From: Pseudomonas sp. 21
GTDB lineage: Bacteria > Pseudomonadota > Gammaproteobacteria > Pseudomonadales > Pseudomonadaceae
DNA length: 64,000 bases
Direction of reading: 5' to 3'
Assembly (NCBI RefSeq): GCF_000955805.1
Contig: NZ_JYOA01000010.1
Span: 354,459 to 418,458 of the forward strand
Each line of letters begins with the position of its first letter. Positions within the stretch are counted from its first letter, which is position 1. The translations under genes were made by a program, and so were the position numbers. Under the pieces are notes generated by a model that saw nothing but the letters and a program-made list of their open reading frames with translations, was not told the DNA's origin and did not search any database. Shown one piece after another: positions 48,129 through 59,352 of this stretch.

Positions 48129-49085
48129 TTGAAAGTTCTGTTCCTGGTCCAGAAAGAACAACGTGCCATTCTCGACCGTCTGTATGACGGTATCGCCGAA
48201 CATTGCGATTGCGACCTGCGCTGGCTGAGCAGCGACGAGCAGGCCAACCTGCGCCGGTATTTCCGCGAGCACGTGGATGTGTCGAAGTACGACCGCATCC
48301 TGTTCTTCCTGCGCTTCAAGAAGGAAATGCGCCAGGCAGCCTTCATCCGCAGCGTGCCCAACCTGGTCATTCTCGAGCACGACGCCTACCAGAACTACAT
48401 TCCCTGCAAGTACACCGGGAAGTTCAGCGCGCACTACCGCCGGCTGCCCTGGGCGAGAGTGATCAGCTCGGGCTTCATGGTCAGCGAGCGCCTGCGCCAG
48501 GAAGGCTTCGATGCGGTCTTCGTGCCCAAGGGGTACGACCAGGACCTGCTGCACGACCTGGGCCGGGAACGGGATATCGAGCTGGCCTTCGTCGGTAGCA
48601 CCGGCAGCGTGGCCTACAGCGGCCGCAAGGCGCTGCTGGATGAGCTGGGCCGGGTGGAAAACCTGCTGGTGACCAAGACCAACTCGGGCGACGATTACCT
48701 GAACACGCTCAACCGCATCCGCTTCTTTGTCAGCGCGGATGTCGGCATGGGCGAGTACATGATCAAGAATTTCGAGGCCATGGCCTGCGGCTGCGTGCTG
48801 CTGGCCTATGACCAGGGTGAAGCGGAGAACCGCGCGCTGGGCCTGCAGGACATGCACAACGTGGTGCTGTACCGCGACGTCGCCCAACTGCGCAGCAAGC
48901 TGCAGCTGCTGCGGGACGATCTGCCGCGCGCGGCCCGCATTGCCGAAGCCGGCCGGGCGCTGGCAGTGGAAGGTTTCGGGTTCAGCCAGATCGGGGCAAG
49001 GATTGTCCGGGCCATGGCTGTCCCGCTGCGTGAGAGGCCGCAGCCCGGTATGCTGGAGCGCTGGCGACTGGCTCTGGGGTTCTGA
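48129..49085 (+). CDS. ssg: Cell-surface sugar glycosyltransferase Ssg-like
   Basis: A 318-residue GT-B-like glycosyltransferase. MKVLFLVQKEQRAILDRLYDG opens it and MIKNFEAMACGCVLLAYDQ is the donor-binding end, matching P. aeruginosa Ssg (PA5001), needed for LPS/exopolysaccharide and phage sensitivity. The start is a rare TTG at 48129, supported by AAAGGTGA six bases ahead and by the fit of the N-terminus. A 180-base gap upstream could carry its own promoter. Confidence 0.88.
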   Translation: MKVLFLVQKEQRAILDRLYDGIAEHCDCDLRWLSSDEQANLRRYFREHVDVSKYDRILFFLRFKKEMRQAAFIRSVPNLVILEHDAYQNYIPCKYTGKFSAHYRRLPWARVISSGFMVSERLRQEGFDAVFVPKGYDQDLLHDLGRERDIELAFVGSTGSVAYSGRKALLDELGRVENLLVTKTNSGDDYLNTLNRIRFFVSADVGMGEYMIKNFEAMACGCVLLAYDQGEAENRALGLQDMHNVVLYRDVAQLRSKLQLLRDDLPRAARIAEAGRALAVEGFGFSQIGARIVRAMAVPLRERPQPGMLERWRLALGF

Positions 49086-49120
49086 CCTGTGGCCGCTATC
49101 TGCCGGTTATTGAGGTGTCT

Positions 49121-49987
49121 GTGGAATACCCGCTGATTTCCGTGCTGGTGCCTTGCTATAACCGCGAGCGTTATATCGAAGAGACACTGCTGAGCATTCT
49201 TGGGCAGGACTATCCCAACTTCGAGCTGATCGTAGTGGATGACGGGTCCAGCGATCGCAGCGCCGAGATGATCCAGGCGCTGCAGCAGGAGCATGGCTTC
49301 CAGTTCTACCGCCAGGCCAACCAGGGGGTCAGTGCCGCGCTCAACACGGCGCTGGGCCATGCGCGGGGCGAGCTGGTGGCAACCCCGGACTCCGACGACA
49401 TCATGATGCCGGGGCGCCTGAGCCTGCAGGCGAACTATCTGCGTGAGCACCCCGAGGTCGGTTGCCTGGGCGGGCGCGCTGTCTATATCGATGCCGAAGG
49501 CAAGCACCTGAAGGGTGGCCCAGGCAATGCCGTGCGCCAGTACAGCTTCGACGAGTTGCTGGGGCAGGCCATCGCCATCGGCGCGACCGTGGCCATGTAC
49601 CGGCGCGAGGCCATGGACCGGGCTGGCGGCTACGATCCGCAGATCCGCATCCAGGACTTCCAGATGAGTCTGAAGATCGCGCATCTGGGCTACCGGGTCG
49701 AAGTCCTGCCGGAAGTGGTCAGCGGCTACCGCCGCCATGAGGGCAACCTGTCGCGGACGGCATACAAGAAGCAGCTGCATTATGATCGGATGGCGGTCGC
49801 GCCGTACCGTGACCACCCGGCCTATGGCCCTGGCATGACCTGTATCCTCAACAAGGCGCTCAAGCAGTCAGTGGTCGGTGACAAGGGCTACGCCTGGTCG
49901 CTGCTGCTGCAGCTGCCGCCGTGGCGCTGGAATCGCACCACCCTGCGGCGGGTTCGCCATTTGTTGTTCAAGTTCGGGCGGGAATAA
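49121..49987 (+). CDS. Family 2 glycosyltransferase of LPS outer core (WapR-like)
   Basis: A 288-residue GT2 enzyme with ISVLVPCYNRERYI, VVDDGSSD and the metal motif TPDSDD. SIQDFQMSLK-like (RIQDFQMSLKIA) holds the catalytic-base region. By position, next to waaL, it matches P. aeruginosa WapR, the rhamnosyltransferase that makes the core acceptor for O antigen, but the donor is unproven. GTG 49121 follows TGAGG; GTG 49115 is also possible. Confidence 0.82.
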   Translation: MEYPLISVLVPCYNRERYIEETLLSILGQDYPNFELIVVDDGSSDRSAEMIQALQQEHGFQFYRQANQGVSAALNTALGHARGELVATPDSDDIMMPGRLSLQANYLREHPEVGCLGGRAVYIDAEGKHLKGGPGNAVRQYSFDELLGQAIAIGATVAMYRREAMDRAGGYDPQIRIQDFQMSLKIAHLGYRVEVLPEVVSGYRRHEGNLSRTAYKKQLHYDRMAVAPYRDHPAYGPGMTCILNKALKQSVVGDKGYAWSLLLQLPPWRWNRTTLRRVRHLLFKFGRE

Positions 49988-49998
49988 GAAGTTTGTCG

Positions 49999-51219
49999 AT
50001 GAAGGAAATGTTTGCCCACGCCTGGCGTGCCTGGTGCCCACGGATGACCCCGATGGGGGCGAGCCAGTGCCGGACGGGGCGGGTTGCCGAGGCAATGCTC
50101 GGCATCGGGGTGCTGTGGAGCATCGCTGGCGTAATGCTGACGCCGAGCATGAAGTTCTACTTCCAGATGGTCGCGCTGTTCGTCTACCTGCCGTCGCTGT
50201 GGCTGTGCATTGCCCGCCGCCAGGAGCTTGGGCACCTGTTGCGGGCCCGCCGGGAGATCTGGATCCTGCTGGCTCTGTTCGGCTGGGCGGTGTTCTCGCT
50301 GCTCTGGTCCGGAACAGAAAAGCCGCTGGGCCAGCTGAAGATGGTGTCGCTGTTCATGCTGTTCATCCTCGGCTGGGTGCTCTGGGCCCGTGCGGACGAG
50401 CGCCGGCTGTGCCTGGCCATACTGTCGCTGGCGCTGGTGGTCGGCCTCTACAGCCTGGTGGCGCTGATGTTCGCGCCAGATTATGGCGGAGGGCGGCTGA
50501 CGGGGTTTGGTGGCTTCCTCGACAACCCCAATGCGGCAGCCTATTCGATCGCCTTCGTGACTGTCATGTGCGTGCCGCTGTTGCCGCGCCGGGGCTGGCG
50601 GCAGCTGCCGTGGGTATTCCTGTTGGCGGCTTCGCTGGTTTACGTGGCGCTGTGTGGCAGCCGTGGAGCCCTGCTGGCATTGATGGTCACTGCCATCTTC
50701 AGCCTCAGTCTGGTGCCGGGGCGGATCGCCAAACTGCTGCCTCTGCTGTTGCTGTTGGGGGGCGCGACCCTGGTTGTCGTCGAGCCCGGCTTGATGGCAC
50801 GGGGTGACGCCGAGCGCTTCGAACTGTTGCGTAGCGCCTGGCCGCAGATGCAGCAGCATTTCTGGCTGGGCGTGGGGCTTGGGGCTGACTATGCGGTGAC
50901 CAGCGGGAAGGCCGTTTATGAAAACGGTGTGCATAACTTCCCGGTGCACACCGCCATCCAGTACGGCGTGCCGGCCATGCTGGCTTTCCTGGTGCTGTGG
51001 GGCATGATCGGCTACCGCGCCTGGTGTTGCCGCTCGCGGGCATTGGGCCTGTCGGTAATGCTGCTGTGGGTGTTCTCCAGCGTCGCCATGCAGTTCGACG
51101 TGTTCAGCCTGTGGGAGCGCACGCGTGCCATGTGGCTGATGCCCTGGGTCGTGATCCTGCTGGGGTTGAGTCTTGAGCGCTGGCCACAGGTGCGGCCGGC
51201 GGTCATGGAGCCGAGCTGA
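49999..51219 (+). CDS. waaL: O-antigen ligase WaaL
   Basis: A 406-residue polytopic membrane protein of the Wzy/WaaL family with about ten to twelve helices. The large periplasmic loop (about 270-330) contains GVGLGADY and VHNFPVHTAIQYG, with the conserved histidines of O-antigen ligases. It joins polymer to the lipid A-core in the periplasm. ATG 49999 follows GGAATAAGAAG. Its last 17 bases overlap the end of the convergent kinase-like gene. Confidence 0.88.
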   Translation: MKEMFAHAWRAWCPRMTPMGASQCRTGRVAEAMLGIGVLWSIAGVMLTPSMKFYFQMVALFVYLPSLWLCIARRQELGHLLRARREIWILLALFGWAVFSLLWSGTEKPLGQLKMVSLFMLFILGWVLWARADERRLCLAILSLALVVGLYSLVALMFAPDYGGGRLTGFGGFLDNPNAAAYSIAFVTVMCVPLLPRRGWRQLPWVFLLAASLVYVALCGSRGALLALMVTAIFSLSLVPGRIAKLLPLLLLLGGATLVVVEPGLMARGDAERFELLRSAWPQMQQHFWLGVGLGADYAVTSGKAVYENGVHNFPVHTAIQYGVPAMLAFLVLWGMIGYRAWCCRSRALGLSVMLLWVFSSVAMQFDVFSLWERTRAMWLMPWVVILLGLSLERWPQVRPAVMEPS

Positions 51220-51853
51220 GGAACTGTCGCAGTTCGGCCAGCGGCCAACGAACCGGGCTGTGAGAAAGGTAGGCCTGTGAAAGGCTGTCGGTATTGCCGG
51301 CCAGCAGCCACTGGCGATCCTGGGTATAGCGCAGCATGTGGGCGAAATTGCGTTTGCGCTGCTGGCGCGACAACGCCCGGCGCTGCTTCTTCATGTCCGC
51401 GAGGTCGATCAGGCCCAGGGTGCCTTCGGGAGTCTTCACCACGTTGCCCAGGTGCAGCGAGCGGAAGTAGACGCCCTGGTCGTGCAGCCCGGCGATCAGT
51501 TCGCCCAGTTGCGCCGCCAGTTGCGTATCCGCCTCGCCTGCTTCGATCACCTGGCGCAGCGTGTCGCCCGGCAGGGGCTGGTAGTGCACGGCATCGCGGG
51601 CGATATCGGGAATGCGGTAAACCGCGATGATCTGCGGGCAGGGCACCGCCAGGCGCTGCAGCGTCTGGGTGTTGTCGGCGAAGCGCTGCGCATAGGGATA
51701 GAGCGCCGCCGAGGAGATCAGCCGCTTGCGTCGGAACAGTTTCAGGAAGTTGCCATCGGCCAGGCGCAGGACCTTGTCGCCATGCTTGTCGGCTTCCAGC
51801 ACCTGGGCGCCGGCGCGCAGCGCTTCGTAGGCGGAGAGAGCGAGGTCTTGCAT
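51203..51853 (-). CDS. InaA/'toluene tolerance' kinase-like protein with changed catalytic residue
   Basis: A 216-residue protein of the LPS-kinase-like group. Lys38 (FLKLFRRK) fits the ATP lysine, and LIDLADM the metal segment. The catalytic loop is YFRSLHLGNVV, with Ser132 where aspartate is expected while Asn137 is kept. It lies between waaL and msbA as PA4998 does in PAO1, but in reverse direction, divergent from msbA. Its activity is unknown. Confidence 0.82.
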   Translation of the reverse strand: MQDLALSAYEALRAGAQVLEADKHGDKVLRLADGNFLKLFRRKRLISSAALYPYAQRFADNTQTLQRLAVPCPQIIAVYRIPDIARDAVHYQPLPGDTLRQVIEAGEADTQLAAQLGELIAGLHDQGVYFRSLHLGNVVKTPEGTLGLIDLADMKKQRRALSRQQRKRNFAHMLRYTQDRQWLLAGNTDSLSQAYLSHSPVRWPLAELRQFLSSAP

Positions 51854-51918
51854 AACGGGTCCCTGAATCGATAGCCGGCTATAGTAGCCCAGCCGCCGGG
51901 CAAACGAGAGCGCTGTGT

Positions 51919-51924
51919 TATAAT
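51919..51924 (+). promoter_or_regulatory. Likely -10 element of the msbA promoter
   Basis: TATAAT, a perfect sigma-70 -10 hexamer in GTGTTATAATCGC, lies 35 bases before the msbA ATG. The -35 spot (about 51896-51901) is a poor match. Confidence 0.6.
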
Positions 51925-51953
51925 CGCCGACCTTTTAAGCGTGCGATTCCTAC

Positions 51954-53786
<1,833 letters not shown>

Positions 53787-53808
53787 CGCAGGTGTGGAAC
53801 AGCCAGGC

Positions 53809-54705
53809 ATGCTGAACCGTCTGCGAGTCTTCCGCGAACGCGGCTGGACGCCCATTGCGGCGGCCGACTATGCCGCTGCTTGGCAGCGCTTCGGCGGCAG
53901 CGTCGCCACCCACCCGGATGTGGTCGAGCGGCTCGCGGCCCTGGCTGGAATCCCGGTTCGTTACCTGGGGTGGTTCGAGGGCGATGAACTGCGCGCCGCC
54001 GTGCCGACCTGGGGGCGCAACCTGGCCTTGTCCAAGGACGTGCTCAAGCGCGAAGGCAAGAAGGCGCTGTTCGACCTGGGCAATGCCGAGATCATCCTGC
54101 CTATCGCCGAGGGCGCGCGCATCGAACTGCGCCATCAGGTGCGCTACCTCTCCGAGCTCAACCGCGAGCAGGTCAGCGACGCCCGCGAGCAGCCCGAGCA
54201 ACTGGCGATGAATCGCGCGCCGGCCGACTTCTCGAAGAAATTCCGCTACAACCAGCGCCGCGAACAGCGCCTGCTGGAGGAAGCGGGCGGCGTGCTACAG
54301 CCCATGAGCGAGCTGAGCCCCGAGGAGCAGGCGAGCATCTATGCCGACCTGTTCCAGCGCCGCTGGGAGTTCGAGGTGCCGGGCAAGGCACGGCTGGCCG
54401 AAGTCTTCGGTCTGATGCGCGACTTCATGCGCGGCTCGCTGGTGCGCCTGGACGGCGAACCGGTGGCGATCCAGATTCTCTACCGGGTCGAAGCGCCGAA
54501 GTGGGTCAGCGTCGAGTACATCAACGGCGGCGTGGCTCCGGAAAACCGCGAGTTCAGCCCCGGCAGCGTGCTCAGCTTCGTCAATACGCAAGAGGCCTGG
54601 GCCGAGGCCGAGGCGCTGGGCAAGCCGCTGCGCTACTCCTTCGGCCGCGCCGACCGCGAGTACAAGGACCGCTGGTGCCACCGCGTGCCGGTGTTCCAGG
54701 TCTGA
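53809..54705 (+). CDS. mig-14: Mig-14-like antimicrobial-peptide resistance protein
   Basis: A 298-residue protein of the Mig-14 family, with a GNAT/FemAB-like fold. FSKKFRYNQRREQRLLEEAGG and VSVEYINGGVAPENREFSPGS are family landmarks. In Salmonella and P. aeruginosa Mig-14 raises resistance to cationic peptides and affects the outer membrane. ATG 53809 was chosen; GTG 53794 in the same frame is possible. It follows msbA directly and is separated from dnpA by a REP cluster. Confidence 0.85.
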   Translation: MLNRLRVFRERGWTPIAAADYAAAWQRFGGSVATHPDVVERLAALAGIPVRYLGWFEGDELRAAVPTWGRNLALSKDVLKREGKKALFDLGNAEIILPIAEGARIELRHQVRYLSELNREQVSDAREQPEQLAMNRAPADFSKKFRYNQRREQRLLEEAGGVLQPMSELSPEEQASIYADLFQRRWEFEVPGKARLAEVFGLMRDFMRGSLVRLDGEPVAIQILYRVEAPKWVSVEYINGGVAPENREFSPGSVLSFVNTQEAWAEAEALGKPLRYSFGRADREYKDRWCHRVPVFQV

Positions 54706-54716
54706 CCCCGCTTTTC

Positions 54717-54860
54717 GTAGGAGCGAGCGTGCTCGCGAACCGCATGACACGGCAGTGCCAGGCGGAATACCGTTCGCGAGCAAGGGCTGGGCGCCCCCTC
54801 GCTCCTACAGTTCGTGTACGGTGCCTTGGCCCGTGCGTAGGAGCGGACTGCGTCCGCGAT
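54717..54860. repeat. REP cluster between mig-14 and dnpA, one unit interrupted
   Basis: A forward unit of the GTAGGAGCGAGC type is at 54717-54740, with one T-to-G change. A reverse unit at 54772-54808 is split by 13 extra GC-rich bases in its loop. A forward unit of the GTAGGAGCGGACTGCGTCCG type is at 54837-54860, ending 20 bases before the dnpA start. The dnpA ribosome site lies just past it. Confidence 0.9.
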
Positions 54861-54880
54861 CGGTTTCCACGGAGAACGAC

Positions 54881-56293
54881 ATGACCGCCCGCAAGCAGCA
54901 TCTGCTCAAACAGCACCGCCGCAAGAAGCGCGCGGTCCTGCTCGTCGCCCTGCTGGCGCTGATCCTGCTGGGCATCTTCGCACCCTGGTGGAGCGTGCCA
55001 CTGGTCGTGCTGCTCGGCTGGGTCGCCCATGAGGCGTGGTTCGCCGATCACCTGTTCTACTCCCCGCGCGACGACTACCGCTACGACTTCCCCGAAGGCT
55101 CCATCGCCCTGCCGGTATCCCTGGGCCCGCATGGCTTGCACGTTGCCACCGGCGCGTTGCCGGAGCGGGAGGAGACCCTGGTGCTGGAGATCGAGGTGAA
55201 AGCCTCGCTGCTCGGCCGCTGGCTCGATCCGCAGGTAGTGATCGAAGGCGTCGAGAACGACCGCCAGGACTTCGAGCGGGGCGTCAGCGGCAAGCGCTAC
55301 ATCAACCTTTCCGGCCAGGGTGAAGCGCTGCGTGCCGGGCACCTGCGCATCCGCAGCCGCCATTGCCGGCTGGCGCAGCAGGGCGTGCTGCATGCCTTCG
55401 ACAATCCCGACTACGCCCGTCAGCGCCTGTTGATCATCGCCCCTCACGCGGACGACGCCGAACTGGCTGCCTTCGGCCAGTACAGCCGTTGCCCGGAGGC
55501 CTGGATCGTCACCCTGACCCAGGGTGAGATCGAGGCCGAACACTACCAGCGTCTCGGGCTGGGCAAGGCCGAGGCCGCCAGGCTCAAGGGGCGCCTGCGC
55601 ACCTGGGACAGCATCGCCGCGCCGCTTTGGGGTGGCGTGCCGGCCGAGCGTTGCGTGCAGCTGGGCTACTACTGCCTGCAGTTGCCCGCCATGGCGGCCG
55701 AGCCGAGCCAGGCGTTCGGCTCGAAGGAGTCCGGCGAGACCGACATCCGCAGCGTGCGCGGCTTCAATCCGCTCGCGCTGCCGGGTGACAGCGACGGCGC
55801 GCCGACCTGGCTCAACCTGGTGGCTGACCTGACCACGCTCATCGAGCACATCCGCCCCGAAGTGATCCTCACCGCGCACCCGGAGCTGGACCCCCACGCC
55901 GACCACGTGCACGCCACCCGCGCCACCCTGGAGGCGATCGAACGCAGCAGCTGGAAGCCTCAGACCCTGCTGCTCTACGCCAACCACCTGCACGACAACG
56001 ACCGCTGGCCCATGGGCCCGGCCGATGGCGGCATCGCCCTGCCACCTTGTATCGAGGCGTTGCCGGCCGACCCGCTGTGGAGCCCGGTACTGGACGCCGC
56101 GACCCGCGTCGACAAGGCCCAGGCACTGGCCCTGCAGCACGACCTGCAGACCCCGCTCACCGGCAAGAAACGCCTGCGCCGGCTGATCCAGCGGCTGCTC
56201 GCCGGGCGCCAGTGGCCGGTCACCGGCGACGACGAGTTCTTCCGCAAGGCCGTGCGCCGCCACGAGTTGTTCTGGGTTCGCAAAGTCCCCTAG
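54881..56293 (+). CDS. dnpA: PIG-L-type de-N-acetylase, DnpA-like
   Basis: A 470-residue protein. An N-terminal basic patch and one or two membrane helices (about 20-48) precede a beta-rich segment and the PIG-L/LmbE zinc deacetylase domain. Zinc-site motifs are PHADDAEL (about 187-194) and HPELDPHADHVHA. In P. aeruginosa DnpA (PA5002) affects tolerance of fluoroquinolones (persisters) and probably removes an acetyl from an LPS sugar. ATG 54881 follows GGAGA. Confidence 0.88.
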   Translation: MTARKQHLLKQHRRKKRAVLLVALLALILLGIFAPWWSVPLVVLLGWVAHEAWFADHLFYSPRDDYRYDFPEGSIALPVSLGPHGLHVATGALPEREETLVLEIEVKASLLGRWLDPQVVIEGVENDRQDFERGVSGKRYINLSGQGEALRAGHLRIRSRHCRLAQQGVLHAFDNPDYARQRLLIIAPHADDAELAAFGQYSRCPEAWIVTLTQGEIEAEHYQRLGLGKAEAARLKGRLRTWDSIAAPLWGGVPAERCVQLGYYCLQLPAMAAEPSQAFGSKESGETDIRSVRGFNPLALPGDSDGAPTWLNLVADLTTLIEHIRPEVILTAHPELDPHADHVHATRATLEAIERSSWKPQTLLLYANHLHDNDRWPMGPADGGIALPPCIEALPADPLWSPVLDAATRVDKAQALALQHDLQTPLTGKKRLRRLIQRLLAGRQWPVTGDDEFFRKAVRRHELFWVRKVP

Positions 56294-56380
56294 AGAATGC
56301 CGTGACCGCCCGGTGCCCGGCGCAAGTCGCAGCGGGCGGCTATGGTATTATCCGCGGCGATTTCGACCTGCGGAGTTCCC

Positions 56381-57805
56381 ATGAAATTGACCATGCCCCG
56401 ATTCGATCAGGCCCCCGTGCTGGTGGTAGGCGACGTGATGCTCGACCGCTACTGGCACGGCGCGACCTCGCGCATCTCGCCCGAGGCCCCGGTGCCCGTG
56501 GTGCGGGTCGAGCAGCATGAGGACCGCCCCGGCGGCGCCGCCAACGTCGCGCTGAACCTCGCCGCCCTCGGCGCCCCGGCCTTCCTGGTCGGCGTCACCG
56601 GCGTCGACGAAGCCGCCGACAGCCTGAGCGACAGCCTCCAGGCCGTGGGCGTGACCACCCGCTTCCAGCGCATCGCCGGCCAGCCGACCATCGTCAAGCT
56701 GCGGGTCATGAGCCGCCACCAGCAACTGCTGCGCGTGGACTTCGAGGAAGCCTTCCGCACCGACCCCGTGGCGCTGTCCACCGACGTCGAGGCGCTGCTG
56801 GACCAGGTTCGCGTGCTGGTGCTCTCCGACTATGGCAAGGGCGCGCTGAAGAACCACCAGGCGCTGATCCAGGCCGCCCGCCAGCGTGGCATTCCGGTGC
56901 TGGCCGACCCCAAGGGCAAGGACTTTGCCATCTACCGCGGCGCCAGCCTGATCACCCCGAACCTCTCCGAGTTCGAAGCCATTGTCGGTCGCTGCACCGA
57001 CGAGGCCGATCTCGTCGCCAAGGGCCAGCAACTGATGACCGAGCTGGAGCTCGGCGCCTTGCTGGTCACCCGTGGCGAACACGGCATGACCCTGCTGCGC
57101 CCCGGCCACAGCGCCCTGCACCTGCCGGCCCGTGCCCGCGAAGTGTTCGACGTCACCGGCGCCGGCGACACCGTGATTTCCACCCTGGCCGGCGCCATCG
57201 CCGCCGGCGAGGACCTGCCGCAGGCCGTGGCCCTGGCCAACCTCGCCGCCGGCATCGTCGTCGGCAAGCTGGGTACCGCCGCCATCAGCGCCCCGGAACT
57301 GCGCCGCGCCGTGCAGCGCGAGCAGGGTTCCGAGCGTGGCGTGCTGAGCCTCGACCAACTGCTGCTGGCCATCGAGGACGCCCGCGCCCACGGCGAGAAG
57401 ATCGTCTTCACCAACGGCTGCTTCGACATCCTCCACGCCGGCCACGTGACCTACCTGGAACAGGCGCGCGCCCAGGGCGACCGCCTGATCGTCGGGGTCA
57501 ACGACGACGGCTCGGTCACCCGCCTGAAAGGCCCGGGTCGCCCGATCAACAGCGTCGACCGCCGCATGGCGGTACTCGCCGGCCTCGGCGCGGTGGACTG
57601 GGTCGTCAGCTTCGGCGAAGACACCCCCGAGCGCCTGCTCACCGAAGTCCGCCCGGACGTGCTGGTGAAAGGTGGCGACTATGGTGTCGAGCAAGTGGTC
57701 GGCGCCGACATCGTCAAGGCCTACGGCGGCGAAGTCCGCGTGCTGGGCCTGGTGGAGAACAGCTCCACCACCGCCATCGTCGAGAAGATTCGCCACCAGG
57801 GCTGA
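56381..57805 (+). CDS. hldE: Bifunctional heptose-7-phosphate kinase/heptose-1-phosphate adenylyltransferase
   Basis: A 474-residue two-domain enzyme for ADP-heptose. Residues 1 to about 320 are a PfkB/ribokinase-type kinase ([10 protein letters not shown]). About 345-474 is the nucleotidyltransferase ([13 protein letters not shown] with HxGH). It supplies the donor for WaaC and WaaF. ATG 56381 begins [10 protein letters not shown]; a -10-like TATTAT is at 56346-56351. A REP doublet follows. Confidence 0.96.
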   Translation: MKLTMPRFDQAPVLVVGDVMLDRYWHGATSRISPEAPVPVVRVEQHEDRPGGAANVALNLAALGAPAFLVGVTGVDEAADSLSDSLQAVGVTTRFQRIAGQPTIVKLRVMSRHQQLLRVDFEEAFRTDPVALSTDVEALLDQVRVLVLSDYGKGALKNHQALIQAARQRGIPVLADPKGKDFAIYRGASLITPNLSEFEAIVGRCTDEADLVAKGQQLMTELELGALLVTRGEHGMTLLRPGHSALHLPARAREVFDVTGAGDTVISTLAGAIAAGEDLPQAVALANLAAGIVVGKLGTAAISAPELRRAVQREQGSERGVLSLDQLLLAIEDARAHGEKIVFTNGCFDILHAGHVTYLEQARAQGDRLIVGVNDDGSVTRLKGPGRPINSVDRRMAVLAGLGAVDWVVSFGEDTPERLLTEVRPDVLVKGGDYGVEQVVGADIVKAYGGEVRVLGLVENSSTTAIVEKIRHQG

Positions 57806-57863
57806 TCTGCTTTCGCTTGCCTGGATGCGCGGGCCTGGGCCGTTCTCGCAGGGACCGCCTTTC

Positions 57864-57930
57864 GTAGGAGCGAGCTTGCTCGCGAACAACCCCCCGCTGC
57901 GGGGCCGTTCGCGAGCAAGCTCGCTCCTAC
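57864..57930. repeat. REP doublet after hldE
   Basis: Forward (57864-57887) and reverse (57907-57930) units of the GTAGGAGCGAGCTTGCTCGC type with 19 bases between. Intact inverted pair, 59 bases past the hldE stop; able to form one long hairpin. Confidence 0.93.
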
Positions 57931-58058
57931 AGACCCCAGGTAACCCCGGCTACCCGCCACTGACCGCTCTGCCAGTGACCAACGGCAAAGCGGTCATGGT
58001 CCCTGTGGCATTTTGCAGCGCATGATCGGGGCATCCACCCTCCGCGGAGCGAGATGCC

Positions 58059-59342
58059 ATGACCACCGACGTGCAGGGCCGCGCCCTGGCCGTGCTGAAC
58101 CGTGTCGCCCAGGCTGACTGGCCGGACCGACTCAAGCTGCGCAAACCTTTCGAAAGGCTGCTCTACAGTGGCAGCCGCACCGGCTTCCGGCTGGCCAGCG
58201 AGCGCGCCGCCAAACAGCCCAAGACTCCGCGCAAGGCTGATCCGGACGGGTTGTTCGACCTGTCCCTGTCCGACGAACAGCAGATGCTGGTGGAGATGCT
58301 CGAAGGCTTCGCCGCCGAAGTGCTGCGCCCGGCCGCCCATGAGGCTGACGCCAAGGCCACTCTCAGCCTCGAGCTGCTGGCCCAGGCGCAGGAACTGGGG
58401 CTGACCCACTACGGCGTCAGCGAAGTGCACGGTGGCATGGCTGGCGAACGCACCGTCGTAACCAACGCGCTGATCGCCGAATCCCTCGCCCGTGGCGACC
58501 TGAGCCTGGCTGCTGCGCTGCTGGTGCCGCTGTCGGCGGCCAACTGCATTCGCCGCTGGGCCTCGCCGCAACAACAGGCGCGCTGGCTGCCGGCGTTCGT
58601 TGGCGAAGAGGCGGCGCCGCTGATTGCCATCGCGGTGAATGAACCGCAACTGCTGGCCGATCCACTGCGGCTGTCTACCAAGGCGCGCAAGCGTGGTTCG
58701 AGCTACACGCTGTCCGGCGAAAAATGTCTGGTCGTGCGCGGCGTGGATGCGCAGAAGCTGATTGTTGCGGCGGATGCCGGCGACGGCCCGGCGCTGTTCC
58801 TTATCGATACCCGCGCCAAGGGGGTCGAAGTACGCGCCGAACCGGCCATGGGTCTGAAGGCCACCGGCACCGCGCGCGTCCGCTTCAAGGGCGTGAAGGT
58901 CCCGGCCGAACTGCGGCTGGCGGCCGAGCGCTTCGACTACCAGGCCTTCCTCGATCACACCGCGCTGGCCTGGTGTGCGCTGGCCGTGGGCACCGGGCAG
59001 GCCGCGCTGGACTACGTGATCACCTACTGCAACGAGCGCGAAGCCTTCGGCGAGCCGATCAGTCATCGCCAGGGCGTGGCCTTCATGGTCGCGGACATCG
59101 CCGTCGAGCTGGACGCCATGCGCCTGATGGTCTGGCGCGCCTGCGCGCTGGCCGAGCGTGGCCAGGCGTTCCATCGCGAGGCCTACCTGGCGAAGCTGCT
59201 GTGTGCCGAGAAGGCGATGAAGATTGGCACCGATGCGGTGCAACTGCTCGGCGGCCACGGTTTCACCCAGGAGCACCCGGCCGAGCGCTGGTACCGTGAC
59301 CTGCGTGCCGTCAGCCTGATGGCTGGCGGCCTGCACCTGTAA
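58059..59342 (+). CDS. Acyl-CoA dehydrogenase-like subunit with degenerate active site
   Basis: A 427-residue acyl-CoA dehydrogenase-fold protein with about 60 extra N-terminal residues. GGHGFTQEHPAERWYRD is typical. Where active enzymes have the catalytic glutamate (YEGT or FEGT), this one ends SLMAGGLHL. The FAD loop TEPGxGSD is replaced by NEPQLLADP (about 194). It is therefore probably not active on its own and may partner the next gene's product. ATG 58059 begins a unit ahead of 59353 (10-base gap). Position matches PAO1 PA4994. Confidence 0.87.
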   Translation: MTTDVQGRALAVLNRVAQADWPDRLKLRKPFERLLYSGSRTGFRLASERAAKQPKTPRKADPDGLFDLSLSDEQQMLVEMLEGFAAEVLRPAAHEADAKATLSLELLAQAQELGLTHYGVSEVHGGMAGERTVVTNALIAESLARGDLSLAAALLVPLSAANCIRRWASPQQQARWLPAFVGEEAAPLIAIAVNEPQLLADPLRLSTKARKRGSSYTLSGEKCLVVRGVDAQKLIVAADAGDGPALFLIDTRAKGVEVRAEPAMGLKATGTARVRFKGVKVPAELRLAAERFDYQAFLDHTALAWCALAVGTGQAALDYVITYCNEREAFGEPISHRQGVAFMVADIAVELDAMRLMVWRACALAERGQAFHREAYLAKLLCAEKAMKIGTDAVQLLGGHGFTQEHPAERWYRDLRAVSLMAGGLHL

Positions 59343-59352
59343 GGAGCCTTGC

